Shown: positions 9,455 through 17,701, numbered from the stretch's first letter. The stretch: DNA of 64,000 bases from RH-AL1 sp965214415 (GCA_965214415.1 CBDCBQ010000003.1:3100001-3164000), one strand, 5' to 3'. The notes: generated from the letters alone by a model not told the origin. A program made the numbers and translations.

Positions 9455-9469
9455 GAACAAAATAGGAAC
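9455..9469 (-). promoter_or_regulatory. LexA (SOS) box upstream of DUF5131-tcmP
   Basis: GAACAAAATAGGAAC fits GAAC-N7-GAAC, the reverse complement of the alphaproteobacterial LexA box GTTC-N7-GTTC. It lies 13-27 bases upstream of the DUF5131 start codon. A nearly identical copy is at 10564-10578, and another GTTC-N7-GTTC site precedes umuD, which supports the assignment. Confidence 0.65.
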
Positions 9470-9600
9470 TTAGCATACTGATTTTGAGTCGAGAAGCGAA
9501 ATTTGACGATTACCGGACGGCGCGTCGGTCGACAGCGGCCATAACCAAAGATTCCTATCCGCTTCCTGTTGGATTTTTTCTGAAAGAGAGCTACCTGTTT

Positions 9601-9621
9601 CATTCGGAATTGATCCGAATG
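9601..9621. promoter_or_regulatory. Perfect palindrome before the 213-aa gene (operator-like)
   Basis: CATTCGGA-attga-TCCGAATG has perfect 8-bp arms and ends 11 bases before the ATG at 9633. The position suggests a repressor operator overlapping the leader, or a small RNA hairpin limiting translation. No binder is identified. Confidence 0.4.
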
Positions 9622-9632
9622 AGCCGTAGCGC

Positions 9633-10274
9633 ATGGCAAGCCCTGCCGAACTGGTGCATCTGGTCAGCACGACGACCGGCGTGCCGCTGTCGACGCTGAC
9701 CGATATCGATCGACGGCTTGTCAGCGCGGGCCTGCGCAGAAAGGCCGGTCGCGGGCTGCATGCCGCGCAAATGACGCCGCTCGACGCCGCCTGCCTGCTG
9801 ACCGCGGTGCTGGCGAGCCCGCAGGCCAACGCTTCGGTCGAGACCGTCGGACGCTATGCCGAGACCGCAGTCGACGAGGCGCGCTCGAGCGCCACCCTGT
9901 TCGGCGCCACCGCCATCGAGGACCTCGGCCATCTGACGGCCCGGCATAGCTTCGTTGATGGCTTGACAGCACTGATTGCCTCGGCCGCAAACGGCCGTCT
10001 GGCAGTGATGCTCGCGTCCAAAGACGCGCACCCGCCACAGATCGAGATTTTCGCCTTCACGCGGGCGACCCGTGGCCGGATCCGGCTGGCAGCCCTGCCG
10101 AACGGCACGACCGCCAGTCTCGAATACCGCCTGCCGAAGAAACGGCCCAAAGCCTCTGCGATGGGCGGCGACCACGCGGCCAGCGAAGCTGCTGGCGACC
10201 TCGAACAATCGCGGCGGATAACGGAGCGCACGGTTTTGAGGGTGGCGGAGCTGTTAGCAGGAGAGGCAACATGA
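9633..10274 (+). CDS. Hypothetical protein, 213 aa, possible DNA-binding N-terminus
   Basis: I do not recognise this family. The first about 50 residues (LTDIDRRLVSAGLRRKAGRGLHAAQMTPLDAACLL) look like a small helical, possibly DNA-binding domain; the remainder is mixed alpha/beta and ends in a lysine/arginine-rich tail. Its stop overlaps the start of the excisionase-like gene at 10271 (ATGA), so the two are co-translated. Operon context with a HTH protein in a mobile region suggests an element-encoded accessory or regulatory function. Confidence 0.6.
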   Translation: MASPAELVHLVSTTTGVPLSTLTDIDRRLVSAGLRRKAGRGLHAAQMTPLDAACLLTAVLASPQANASVETVGRYAETAVDEARSSATLFGATAIEDLGHLTARHSFVDGLTALIASAANGRLAVMLASKDAHPPQIEIFAFTRATRGRIRLAALPNGTTASLEYRLPKKRPKASAMGGDHAASEAAGDLEQSRRITERTVLRVAELLAGEAT

Positions 10275-10501
10275 CCGAAGCAGGGGATGAGTTCGCGCAA
10301 GACCTGCTGCGAGGAGCCGAGGAGATCGCTCAGTTCCTCTATGGCAGCCGCGAAATGCGGCGGAAGGTCTACCACCTGGCGGCAACGTCCAACCTGCCGG
10401 TCTTCAAGCTCGGCTCGATGATTTGCGCCCGGCGGTCGGTGCTCCTCAAATGGATTACCGACCAGGAATCCCGCTATGCGAGCGAGCGTCGGCAGGCCTG
10501 A
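10271..10501 (+). CDS. Excisionase-like HTH protein, copy 1
   Basis: A 76-residue protein in the style of MerR-like/excisionase HTH domains: GAEEIAQFLYG, then RRKVYHLAATSNLPVFKLGSM and CARRSVLLKWI. Such proteins bind DNA as recombination directionality factors or small regulators. It overlaps the upstream gene by 4 bp. A diverged paralogue is at 10755, sharing the DLLRGA, RRKVYYLAETSHLPVF and CARRSVL blocks. A role as directionality factor for the integrase at 3962 is possible but unproven, since about 5 kb separates them. Confidence 0.75.
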   Translation: MTEAGDEFAQDLLRGAEEIAQFLYGSREMRRKVYHLAATSNLPVFKLGSMICARRSVLLKWITDQESRYASERRQA

Positions 10502-10563
10502 GCGGAAGCGACGGAAAGGTTTGGTAACAAGCCAAGACGGCGATTGACTTTGTAAGATAAAAA

Positions 10564-10578
10564 GAACAAAGTAGGAAC
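10564..10578 (+). promoter_or_regulatory. Second LexA-type box
   Basis: GAACAAAGTAGGAAC differs by one base from the box at 9455-9469 and fits GAAC-N7-GAAC. The next plus-strand gene begins at 10755, 176 bases away, so its target is uncertain; it could drive the excisionase-like copy 2 or be a leftover of a rearranged promoter. Confidence 0.5.
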
Positions 10579-10754
10579 ATTCCCTCGGCTTGTCCGACCG
10601 GAACATGCATTATGGATTGCAGAGCTACTCATTCATTGACGGACTGATCGAAGGATCGGCCTCAAGCGGGTTCAAGGCAAGCACTCCCATCTGCGCCGCG
10701 GGAACGCCCACGCGCATGAGCGCCGGGTCATCAACAGCAGCTTGGGAGACGACC

Positions 10755-11009
10755 ATGGAACCGCAAACGGTACCTCACGACACCACACATCCGCTCGCGG
10801 ACGATCTACTCCGCGGGGCTGACACAATCGCCGAATTCATCTTCGGCGACAAAGCCTGCCGGCGCAAAGTCTACTACCTCGCCGAAACCTCACATTTGCC
10901 GGTCTTCCGGCTGGGCGCCGTGCTCTGCGCCAGGCGCTCGGTGCTGATGCGCTGGATCTCGGGGCAGGAGAGCCGCGCGACGCCGTCGGTGCCAGGGATC
11001 GGGGGCTGA
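10755..11009 (+). CDS. Excisionase-like HTH protein, copy 2
   Basis: An 84-residue paralogue of the protein at 10271, with the same HTH core (RRKVYYLAETSHLPVFRLGAV, CARRSVLMRWI). The ATG at 10755 is chosen because GGGAG lies just upstream; an in-frame ATG at 10590 would add 55 residues without resemblance to the paralogue. A LexA-type box lies 176 bases upstream. SOS-induced excision is a known theme in mobile elements and would fit, but is inference. Confidence 0.72.
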   Translation: MEPQTVPHDTTHPLADDLLRGADTIAEFIFGDKACRRKVYYLAETSHLPVFRLGAVLCARRSVLMRWISGQESRATPSVPGIGG

Positions 11010-11011
11010 TA

Positions 11012-11188
11012 ATGTGTCATGACGGTCGGCCAGATTTCGAACAGGTAATCGCGAAAGTGCTGGCGGCGGGGTTGGACGACCCCGTCGTCTATGCAAGCAC
11101 ATTGGAAGCCGCAATTGAGCAGGCGCTTATGGATTCAGGCGCCTATATCTCAGAAGGCGGAGACGGCACGTCTCCGGGCGAAGTCTGA
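11012..11188 (+). CDS. Small hypothetical protein, 58 aa
   Basis: A short open frame starting 2 bases after the stop of the excisionase-like gene, with a GGGGG-type ribosome binding site overlapping that stop. The product is acidic and partly helical (FEQVIAKVLAAGLDDP, TLEAAIEQALMDSG). Tight spacing and reasonable codon use suggest a real co-translated gene. Function unknown. Confidence 0.45.
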   Translation: MCHDGRPDFEQVIAKVLAAGLDDPVVYASTLEAAIEQALMDSGAYISEGGDGTSPGEV

Positions 11189-11273
11189 GCGCAGCTAGAG
11201 GAAAATGCCTACGGCTAGATGTCACCAGCCCAGAATGCTATCCGACCTTGTCCGCCCCCTGCTGTGATGGCGC

Positions 11274-12146
11274 ATGAAAAAGCCTCTTGAGACATCACCT
11301 TCCACATTAGCAGAGGTGCGGGAGCAGCATGCGAGGAACTTAGGAGCGAGTCTTGATGGCAACCCCGCTATAGCGGGACACAAAGAGGGAACGATCGATG
11401 GCTTGATATACGTGGCTTATCTAGAGCTACGGTCATTCTTGAATTCGTACGAAGGAATGACGTCGTACGAAACGAAACTTGATATTTATATTGTCGACGT
11501 TATTAAAAGACTATTTAATTTGGATATCCCGCTTTCGCAGTCGAATCTAATAATCGAGAATATAGCTACTCTCTCGTGTATAAAAAGTTCGAAAAAAGAG
11601 CAATTAGTTTTTGATCTATTCTACTATATTTCTAAGTTGCGCGTAGATCACTTTGAAAGGCTGGGGCTTAAGGCGCTCAGCCAAGAAGAAGGAAAGATGC
11701 CAGATGTAAATGCATTTGATAAAGATCGCCTGCCGCATGAGCTGACGGGCTTGCTGTCGCGTGTTGCTGCCAAAGTGGCCGAGGCGGCAAAGGCAGGCGA
11801 TACCGAGTCTATCGAGGCCTTAAAGGCATGGGCTGAAGGCAAAGCGGAAATCGTAAGAGTGGCCACCGTAACGGAGTGCTCAAATCGATACGAGCCGTAT
11901 TTCCATACGCCGGTTTCGTCGTCTGGCCTAAGCATCGCGGCTCTTAAGCCGCCTAACCCTTTGAGCCCGGAAGAACTGTGCGAGTTGAAGAAGATCGCAA
12001 AGAACCATCCGTGGCGCGGCAGTCGCGAACCGCTGAACTCAGCTGAGTTTATCGAGAAGCATTTTAAACCTTGGCTCGAGCGAGGCTTGGCTTGGCCGGC
12101 CCCCATCGAGTGGTCCGGGTGTTATGTTAGTTCATCGTCGGCCTGA
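11274..12146 (+). pseudogene. AT-rich hypothetical gene truncated by the IS3 element
   Basis: The open frame encodes 290 residues, but the last dozen or so come from the IS3 end (boundary about 12109), so the native C-terminus is lost. The first half is markedly AT-rich compared with its surroundings, suggesting recent acquisition. Visible features are an N-terminal helical region (VREQHARNLGASL), hydrophobic helices around residues 40-125, and a middle segment resembling a coiled coil (LLSRVAAKVAEAAKAGDTESIEALKAWAEGKAEIVR). No family is recognised. Confidence 0.6.
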
Positions 12147-12966
12147 GCGCGAGGGCTGGGGTGGCCGGCGAAGCTGGTCCGGGTTGCGCAGCCGGCCACA
12201 CCAGGGCTTCAGGTGACGGCGGCCGATAGGCGAGCGATGAGTGCGGGCGGATCGTGTTGTAGTGGCGCCGCCAGCCCTCGATGATGATCTTGGCTTCGTT
12301 GAGCGAATAGAAAATCTCGCCGTTCAGAAGTTCGTCACGGAGCTTCGAGTTGAAGCTTTCGCAATAGCCGTTCTCCCATGGGCTGCCGGGCTCGATGTAG
12401 GCCGTTCGTGCGCCAACGGCGACGATCCATTCGCGAACCGATTTGGCGATGAACTCCGGACCGTTGTCCGAGCGGATATGGCCTGGCACACCGCGCAGAA
12501 TGAACAGGTCCGAGAGCACGTCGATGACGTCGGTTGCGTTCAGCTTGCGGCTGACGCGGATCGCGAGGCATTCACGCGTGAACTCATCGATCACGTTCAG
12601 CATACGGATCTTCCTTCTGTCGTGTGTTCGATCCTCGACGAAGTCGTAGGACCAGACGTGATTGGGACGCTCCGGCCTTAGCCGAAGACACGATCCGTCG
12701 TTGAGCCAGAGACGGCCCCTCTTCGGCTGCTTCTGGGGAACCTTGAGCCCTTCCCGTCGCCAGATCCGTTCCACGCGTTTGCGGTTCACGATCCAGCCGG
12801 CCTGATGCAGCATCGCCGTGATGCGACGATAGCCGTAGCGGCCGTACTGAAGCGCGAGGGCAACGATGTCGGCGGTCAGCGCCGCTTCGTCATCGCTGGC
12901 CGTCGGGATCTTGCGTTGCGTCGAGCGATGCTGGCCGATAACTCGGCAGGCGATGCGCTCTGACAC
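12127..12966 (-). CDS. IS3-family transposase OrfB (DDE catalytic part)
   Basis: A 279-residue IS3-type integrase-core transposase. An HTH_21-like region (RYGYRRITAMLHQAGWIVNRKRVERIWR) precedes the DDE domain: D in WSYDFVED, D in IRSDNGPEF and E in NGYCESFN. The real frame opens upstream, at the end of orfA (KLLSPARRRACVDQVV), so the protein is probably made as an OrfAB fusion by -1 frameshifting; ATG 12966 is only the first internal start. Its 3' end lies in the terminal repeat region. Confidence 0.92.
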   Translation of the reverse strand: MSERIACRVIGQHRSTQRKIPTASDDEAALTADIVALALQYGRYGYRRITAMLHQAGWIVNRKRVERIWRREGLKVPQKQPKRGRLWLNDGSCLRLRPERPNHVWSYDFVEDRTHDRRKIRMLNVIDEFTRECLAIRVSRKLNATDVIDVLSDLFILRGVPGHIRSDNGPEFIAKSVREWIVAVGARTAYIEPGSPWENGYCESFNSKLRDELLNGEIFYSLNEAKIIIEGWRRHYNTIRPHSSLAYRPPSPEALVWPAAQPGPASPATPALALRPTMN

Positions 12967-13016
12967 GCCGTGCTTGGCGACGACCTGATCGACGCAAGCA
13001 CGGCGACGGGCTGGGC

Positions 13017-13295
13017 TCAGAAGTTTCCCGAGGCGGCTTCCTTCAGGATCAGCTTCTCAAGCGTGAGATCCGACACCGCTCGTCGAAGACGCAAGTTCTC
13101 CGCTTCAAGCTCTTTCAGCCGCTTCACCTGGTCGCCCTTCAGGCCGCCGTACTCCTGTCGCCAGCGGTAGTACGTCACCTCGGTCACCGCGATCGAGCGC
13201 ACCGCTTCGGCGACTGGTTTGCCCTGCGAGACCAACACATCGACCTGCCGTAACTTGGCGACGATCTCCTCCGCCTTGTGTCGCTTCCTTGGCAT
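13017..13295 (-). CDS. IS3-family transposase OrfA (HTH part)
   Basis: A 92-residue HTH_Tnp_1-type protein (AEEIVAKLRQVDVLVSQG, YYRWRQEYGGLKGDQ) with a C-terminal leucine zipper-like helix. Start ATG 13295 has GAGGAGG upstream. Just before the stop is a slippery heptamer G-GGA-AAC (13023-13029 inverted), which would shift ribosomes -1 into the orfB frame to make the OrfAB transposase. Confidence 0.9.
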   Translation of the reverse strand: MPRKRHKAEEIVAKLRQVDVLVSQGKPVAEAVRSIAVTEVTYYRWRQEYGGLKGDQVKRLKELEAENLRLRRAVSDLTLEKLILKEAASGNF

Positions 13296-14066
13296 TCTGA
13301 AATCCTCCTCATGGCGCAAAGCCATACATCAGGGAGGACCACTTCTCAGGGGGCAGACCAATCCGCGGCTGCGGAACGCTATTCGCCGGAAGAAACCTGA
13401 TCCGACTGCGCTGAAGGACGAGGCATTTTTCGATGCCAACAGCCTCGCGGTCGAGACGCTGCTGGGCACGATGACGAAAATCGGCCACAAATATCGTGGG
13501 GTCCTGGCGGGGATCGGTAATCGCTTTCTCGCGATGCCGAAATCCGAGCGTGGCAGCGTCTTTTCGACTGCCGCGGTGCAGACCGACTTTCTGAACAGCC
13601 TGAGCTTGCGGGAGATTTCCGAGCGCTCGGATTTTCGGCTCGACGAGCTGCGTGGTGACCGGCCGATGACAATCGTGTTGTGCCTGCCGGTCGGGCGCAT
13701 GACGAGCCATGCCCGCTGGCTGCGGCTCGTCGTGCAGCTCGCCTGCACGGTGCTGGAACGGCGAGGTGCTTATCCCCGTCACTTGCCGCCGATCCTGTTC
13801 ATGATGGAAGAATTCGCGACCTTGGGTCATATGGAAATCATGGAACGGGCGGCGGCATATTTTCCAGGGTTCGGCATCAAACTATGGGCGATCCTTCAGG
13901 ACATCAGCCAGCTCAAACGCAATTACGATCGCGGCTGGGAGACGTTCCTGGGCAACGCGGGGCTCGTGCAATGCTTCGCCAATGGCGACCAGTCGACACT
14001 CGATTATCTGAGCCGCCGCCTTGAGCAGTTGATGATGCCATTCGAGCTGCGGCAGGCGTTTTCACG

Positions 14067-15503
14067 TCAGCGGTTTAGTTCTACTGCGTCACGAAGTTCC
14101 CCCATCGTCGCGTTTTGATTGCGTGACAGCATGGACATCGTTTCAAGGTTCTGGCGAGGGCGACGGCGATTTTCTTCCGCAAGGTCGCGATGGAGTTTGT
14201 GACGTGGCGTTCGGGCCGGATCGGGGGCGCCTCTGGGTCTTGGACGCGAGGAAATGCGAGGCGCCTCGCCGAGCTTGGTGGCGGAGGGGGGAACGGCCGC
14301 TCTCTCGCGGATCAAAAAGCCGTAGGCGGCGATGCAGAGCGTGGCGTGATGGTGGAATCCTCGCCACCCCCGCCCCTCGTAATGGGCGAGGCCGAGTTCG
14401 GACTTCAGCTCTTCATAATCACGCTCGATGCGCCAGCGCAGCTTGGTGATCTCGACGAGCGATGACAAGTCGATTTGGTCCGCAACGGTTGCGAGGGAGT
14501 AATGATCAGGCTCGACAGCCCCCTCGGGCCATTCGATGAGAAGCCATTCGACGGGATGAGGTGTGGTCCGGTTCCAGTCGCGTCCGGCGGCCCGCACGCG
14601 CAGCGCACAGAAGCGCGAGGACAATGGCGTGTTTGTGCCCTCGCGCCAGATGCATGAGGTCCAACGGTCAGCCGGCAGGCTCAGGGCCAGGTCCTTGACG
14701 GAGACGGGCGCGTGATCGGCGTCGCGGCGCAACAGCGACGGCGGACGGCCGCGTCCACTCCATGGCTTGGGTGGCAACGGCGCGAGGCCGGGCGGCCAGA
14801 CCGTCGTGTGGGATTGAATGCCGACCGCATAGGTCAGGCCGAGGGCGGTGATGCCGGCGCGGAACGCCCCGTTGCCGCCGTAGGCCGCGTCGGCCAGCAC
14901 GACACCGGGCGTGACACCAGAGGCGCGCGCCGTCGCGATCTGCTCGAGCGCGATCTCCGGCTTGGTTTGGAACACGACGTCCTCGGGAACCTTCGCCTTG
15001 GCACGCCGGACGGGATCGCCGGCCCATTCCTCGGGAAGATAGAGCCGGTAGGCGATCGGCAGGCTCGCATGGGCATGGGCGACCGACAGGCTCACCGCGA
15101 TCTGGCAATTGTCTTGCTTGCCGAGACGTCCGCAATATTGGCGCGCGACGCCGACCGAATGCACGCCCTTCTTCGCAAAGCCCGTGTCATCGACGATCCA
15201 CGCCGCGATCGGCGCCTGCCGTTCCATCGCCGGCAGCACAAGATCGCGCACCGTTTGCAGAACCGTCGCATCCGACCACGCGGCCTGGCCGACGAGGTGA
15301 AGCAGCGATTGATGCTCAGCCGCCGCCCGTTCCGGCGCGACGATTGCCGCCATGGGCTCGACGCTCTTGCGTTCGCCGGGCAACAGCAGTCCGGTGCAAT
15401 AATGCCTCAGCGGGCCGGCCCGATCCGCGTGGCCGAGAGACTTGCCCAAGGCCTCGACATAAGTCGCGAACCGCGCTTCGCTAGCAGGCAGATCATGATC
15501 CAT
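14067..15503 (-). CDS. IS701-family DDE transposase
   Basis: A 478-residue transposase. The DDE set is visible: D in IVDDTGFAKKG, D in VLADAAYGG and E in DYEELKSELGL. ATG 15503 gives the usual family N-terminus (DHDLPASEARFATYVEALG); an upstream in-frame start would read in from the terminal repeat. Oddly, the frame crosses the left inverted repeat and stops 12 bases outside the element, so the last residues are encoded by traG DNA and the stop depends on the insertion site. Confidence 0.92.
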   Translation of the reverse strand: MDHDLPASEARFATYVEALGKSLGHADRAGPLRHYCTGLLLPGERKSVEPMAAIVAPERAAAEHQSLLHLVGQAAWSDATVLQTVRDLVLPAMERQAPIAAWIVDDTGFAKKGVHSVGVARQYCGRLGKQDNCQIAVSLSVAHAHASLPIAYRLYLPEEWAGDPVRRAKAKVPEDVVFQTKPEIALEQIATARASGVTPGVVLADAAYGGNGAFRAGITALGLTYAVGIQSHTTVWPPGLAPLPPKPWSGRGRPPSLLRRDADHAPVSVKDLALSLPADRWTSCIWREGTNTPLSSRFCALRVRAAGRDWNRTTPHPVEWLLIEWPEGAVEPDHYSLATVADQIDLSSLVEITKLRWRIERDYEELKSELGLAHYEGRGWRGFHHHATLCIAAYGFLIRERAAVPPSATKLGEAPRISSRPRPRGAPDPARTPRHKLHRDLAEENRRRPRQNLETMSMLSRNQNATMGELRDAVELNR

Positions 15504-15589
15504 CGTGACGCCCGCATCCAAAAAAGCGAATCGCCACCTTATCAAATCAGCCGTCGGCAGAACGAACTGGCGTTCGTGACTCAGTAGAA
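14079..15589 (-). mobile_element. IS701-family insertion sequence with TTAG target duplication
   Basis: A 1,511-bp element. The inward-reading ends match over about 17 bases: TTCTACTGCGTCACGAA at left and TTCTACTGAGTCACGAA at right. Both flanks are TTAG (14075-14078 and 15590-15593), fitting the YTAR target duplication of IS701 elements. It inserted cleanly into the traG remnant, restoring that frame if removed, so this insertion is intact and comparatively recent. Confidence 0.92.
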
Positions 15590-15683
15590 TTAGCCAGTTG
15601 CTGCTGATGGAAGGCGAGCCGCCGGCCGCGGCGCTGCGGCTTGGGCATGAGGATGTAATTACCATCCGATCCCGATTGGCTCG

Positions 15684-16574
15684 TTAGCGCATGGTCCGTG
15701 TATGTTTCGGCCGCCCTGTCGGCGCGCTGGATTGGCTCAACTTCGTTTGGCGTTCGATGAAAGCAGTTCTGGAGGATGCCGCTGATGACAAGGCTCTTTC
15801 CGACTGCAACAGCAATGTGCCTGCCGCAGGCATGGAGGCATCGTAGCCCCGATCAAGACAGAAGCGCCGGACAGCCTCTTCGCCGGCGCGCAGACAATCT
15901 TCGACTTTGTGCATAAGATAGTTCCACGCGTTGTAATCGGCAACTACTGTGCCTCTCGCGATGAAATCGCCGAGGAGTTCGCTTACTTCATGATTGGCAG
16001 CATAGAACTCGGCAAGCGCCTGAATATCGGCGGTCGAGAGTTCCTCTACGCCATTAGCGGTTGGGAATAACGTTGGCTTGCTCGGCTTGAGAGAAGCCCA
16101 CGAGTCTCCGCAGGGCTCCTTCCCGTTCGACAACAGCGCGTAATTAGGGACTATTCTTCCAAGAATTTGGATCTGACGGCGAAATACTCGTTCCAACTCC
16201 GGGGCAAAAAGCTTCCGTGCTCGAGCCGCGCGATCCACCAACGGGAGAACGGGCGCACCCGGCTGGTGGTTGGGTACAACACGATACTGATTATCTTGAA
16301 CACTGACCTGAACATGCAACGTAAGAAAGCCGCGTTTATCTCCACTCGTGTCAGTCGTGAAGTTTCGAATATGGTCTTTAGCGAGGATCAGGCCGATCAA
16401 CGCACCGCTTGAAAGTTTCAAATTATCCGGCCCCGCAGCTTCGATCGTCCAATCTCCATCGGAGATTGGCATGAGCTCGCCTTCCGCATCTAAATAGAGC
16501 GCGGCCGGTACAAGCTTGACCTTCCAACCAAGGTTTTTGGAGAGACGATCAAAATTCATCTGAGGCTCATTCAT
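15684..16574 (-). CDS. Hypothetical protein, 296 aa
   Basis: No family recognised. The N-terminal half is beta-rich (WKVKLVPAALYLDAEGELMPISDGDWTI and following), the C-terminal half helical (ADIQALAEFYAANHEVSELL, YLMHKVEDCLRAGEEAVRRF). No signal peptide or membrane segment is visible. It is convergent with the traG remnant and overlaps its stop by 3-4 bases. The location suggests element cargo. Confidence 0.55.
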   Translation of the reverse strand: MNEPQMNFDRLSKNLGWKVKLVPAALYLDAEGELMPISDGDWTIEAAGPDNLKLSSGALIGLILAKDHIRNFTTDTSGDKRGFLTLHVQVSVQDNQYRVVPNHQPGAPVLPLVDRAARARKLFAPELERVFRRQIQILGRIVPNYALLSNGKEPCGDSWASLKPSKPTLFPTANGVEELSTADIQALAEFYAANHEVSELLGDFIARGTVVADYNAWNYLMHKVEDCLRAGEEAVRRFCLDRGYDASMPAAGTLLLQSERALSSAASSRTAFIERQTKLSQSSAPTGRPKHTRTMR

Positions 16575-16682
16575 AAAGTGGCGAGGGACAGTGCGCGATC
16601 ATGCAACTTAGAGACATTGTTCACAATCCGATTGGAGCGGTTCATGGCTTTCTCCGCGGCAATTTTGGCAGCTCGTTGAGAA

Positions 16683-17336
16683 TCAGGGTATTTCCCATAG
16701 TTGCTGCACAGCCTCGGTAAAATGCGCCGCGAACGCCTCTGGCATGCGGTCGAACTCGTCGAAGCGGCGCAAGGTGGCGAACTCGACAAAACGGGTGCCG
16801 TAGACGCCGCCGAGGATCAGATTCTCCTTTTCATCCGGCTGAAACTGCGGCCCTTCACCCACCAGATACTCGCGCCAGAACACCTCCTCGCCATCAAGGA
16901 TCAGGCAGTCCGGACGGATTTCGATCCGGCGATAGACTTCGACCGGCTGCCAGACGATCCAGAGGTTGAGACCGGCGACCAAGAGCCAGCATAGCAGATT
17001 GAGCCAGATGCCAGTGATCGGCGAGGCAGCCTTCACATACCAGGCCTCAGCCCCCGAGCCGGCGCACCAGGCAACGGCCTTCCAGGCATAGTGTCGCCAG
17101 CGCAGATCGAGATCCTTGTAAATGATGAGGACGCCACCAGCGGCGGTCAGCGAGCGGCTGTAATCGAGATTAGGGCCCTGATCGACCAGCGCTGGCTGGG
17201 CGGGGACAGGTGAAATCGTCTCTCCAGGCCCCATAGGGGTGAATTCAGAGAGCCGCCGCGTGATCACGGGCGGTCGCGTGGCGCGGAGAAGGGGAGCAGC
17301 GGCCAGCGGAGTGTGGCTGCGAGTCAGCTTAGACAT
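16683..17336 (-). CDS. Hypothetical membrane protein, 217 aa
   Basis: A proline-rich N-terminus (about 1-60) is followed by a hydrophobic stretch near residues 105-130 (GIWLNLLCWLLVAGLNLWIVW), likely one transmembrane helix or a hairpin, then a soluble beta-rich domain (EIRPDCLILDGEEVFW, NLILGGVYGTRFVEFATLRRF). I do not recognise the family; proteins of this build occur near conjugation genes. It lies upstream of the 296-aa gene on the same strand. Confidence 0.6.
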   Translation of the reverse strand: MSKLTRSHTPLAAAPLLRATRPPVITRRLSEFTPMGPGETISPVPAQPALVDQGPNLDYSRSLTAAGGVLIIYKDLDLRWRHYAWKAVAWCAGSGAEAWYVKAASPITGIWLNLLCWLLVAGLNLWIVWQPVEVYRRIEIRPDCLILDGEEVFWREYLVGEGPQFQPDEKENLILGGVYGTRFVEFATLRRFDEFDRMPEAFAAHFTEAVQQLWEIP

Positions 17337-17701
17337 GACCGGAGGCTAGCGTCCTTGAGCCGACCATGCGTTGGAATGTGTGGGAAAGGTTGCGAAGCCG
17401 CTGCGGAGATAACGGCTTTCGATGCCGATGACCGACTGGCCGCGACTTAGGTTTTTACGCGGTCTGCAACGAGGGCCGTGCCGCCGAGGCGGCAAGTGCC
17501 CGGCGACGCGCCGGTCGCCAGATGCACAAGCGTAAGACTTTTTGCCAGCTTGCGTTGTGCCCTGCGCCGGCTTCTACCTCGGACGTATGATCGGCGCGCG
17601 ACCAGTAGGTCGGTGGGCTTACAAGTTTTACCCGACGTGAACGGGGCTGTTTAGTGTCAAAAGCTTCGCCGTAGGCAAAGCTGAATGAAGGGAGAATAGC
17701 A
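17337..17701. other. Divergent intergenic region
   Basis: About 365 bp between the minus-strand membrane-protein gene and the plus-strand 112-aa gene. It should hold both promoters. GAAGGGAG (17686-17693) is the ribosome binding site of the plus gene. I see no convincing gene or strong palindrome. Confidence 0.4.

Larger units (their letters stand above)
12109..13343 (-). mobile_element. IS3-family insertion sequence (IS407-like size)
   Basis: About 1.2 kb with orfA and orfB on the minus strand in the usual -1 arrangement. Imperfect terminal inverted repeats share AGTGGTCC at both ends (12109-12116 and 13336-13343 inverted). The flanking bases show no matching 3-4 bp duplication, so left and right flanks were probably not adjacent when it inserted; a deletion or recombination between IS copies is likely. 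It truncates the gene at 11274 and borders a traG remnant. Confidence 0.85.
13345..15687 (+). pseudogene. traG: traG/virD4 coupling-protein remnant, interrupted by IS701
   Basis: The 13345-14078 part encodes the C-terminal half of a VirD4/TraG type IV coupling ATPase, including FMMEEFATLGHMEIMERAAAYF (Walker B region) and FGIKLWAILQDISQLK. The 5' half, with the Walker A, is missing and replaced by the IS3 element. If the IS701 element and one TTAG copy are removed, the frame continues at 15594 and ends naturally at the TAG at 15685-15687 (RFSQLLLMEGEPPAAALRLG). This proves a former conjugative element here. The coupling protein can no longer work. Confidence 0.88.

Noticed and set aside
16571..16789. 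A 72-codon minus frame between two hypothetical genes
   Set aside because: It overlaps the end of the 217-aa gene in another frame, has no ribosome binding site, and no recognisable domain; possibly a remnant but not supportable.
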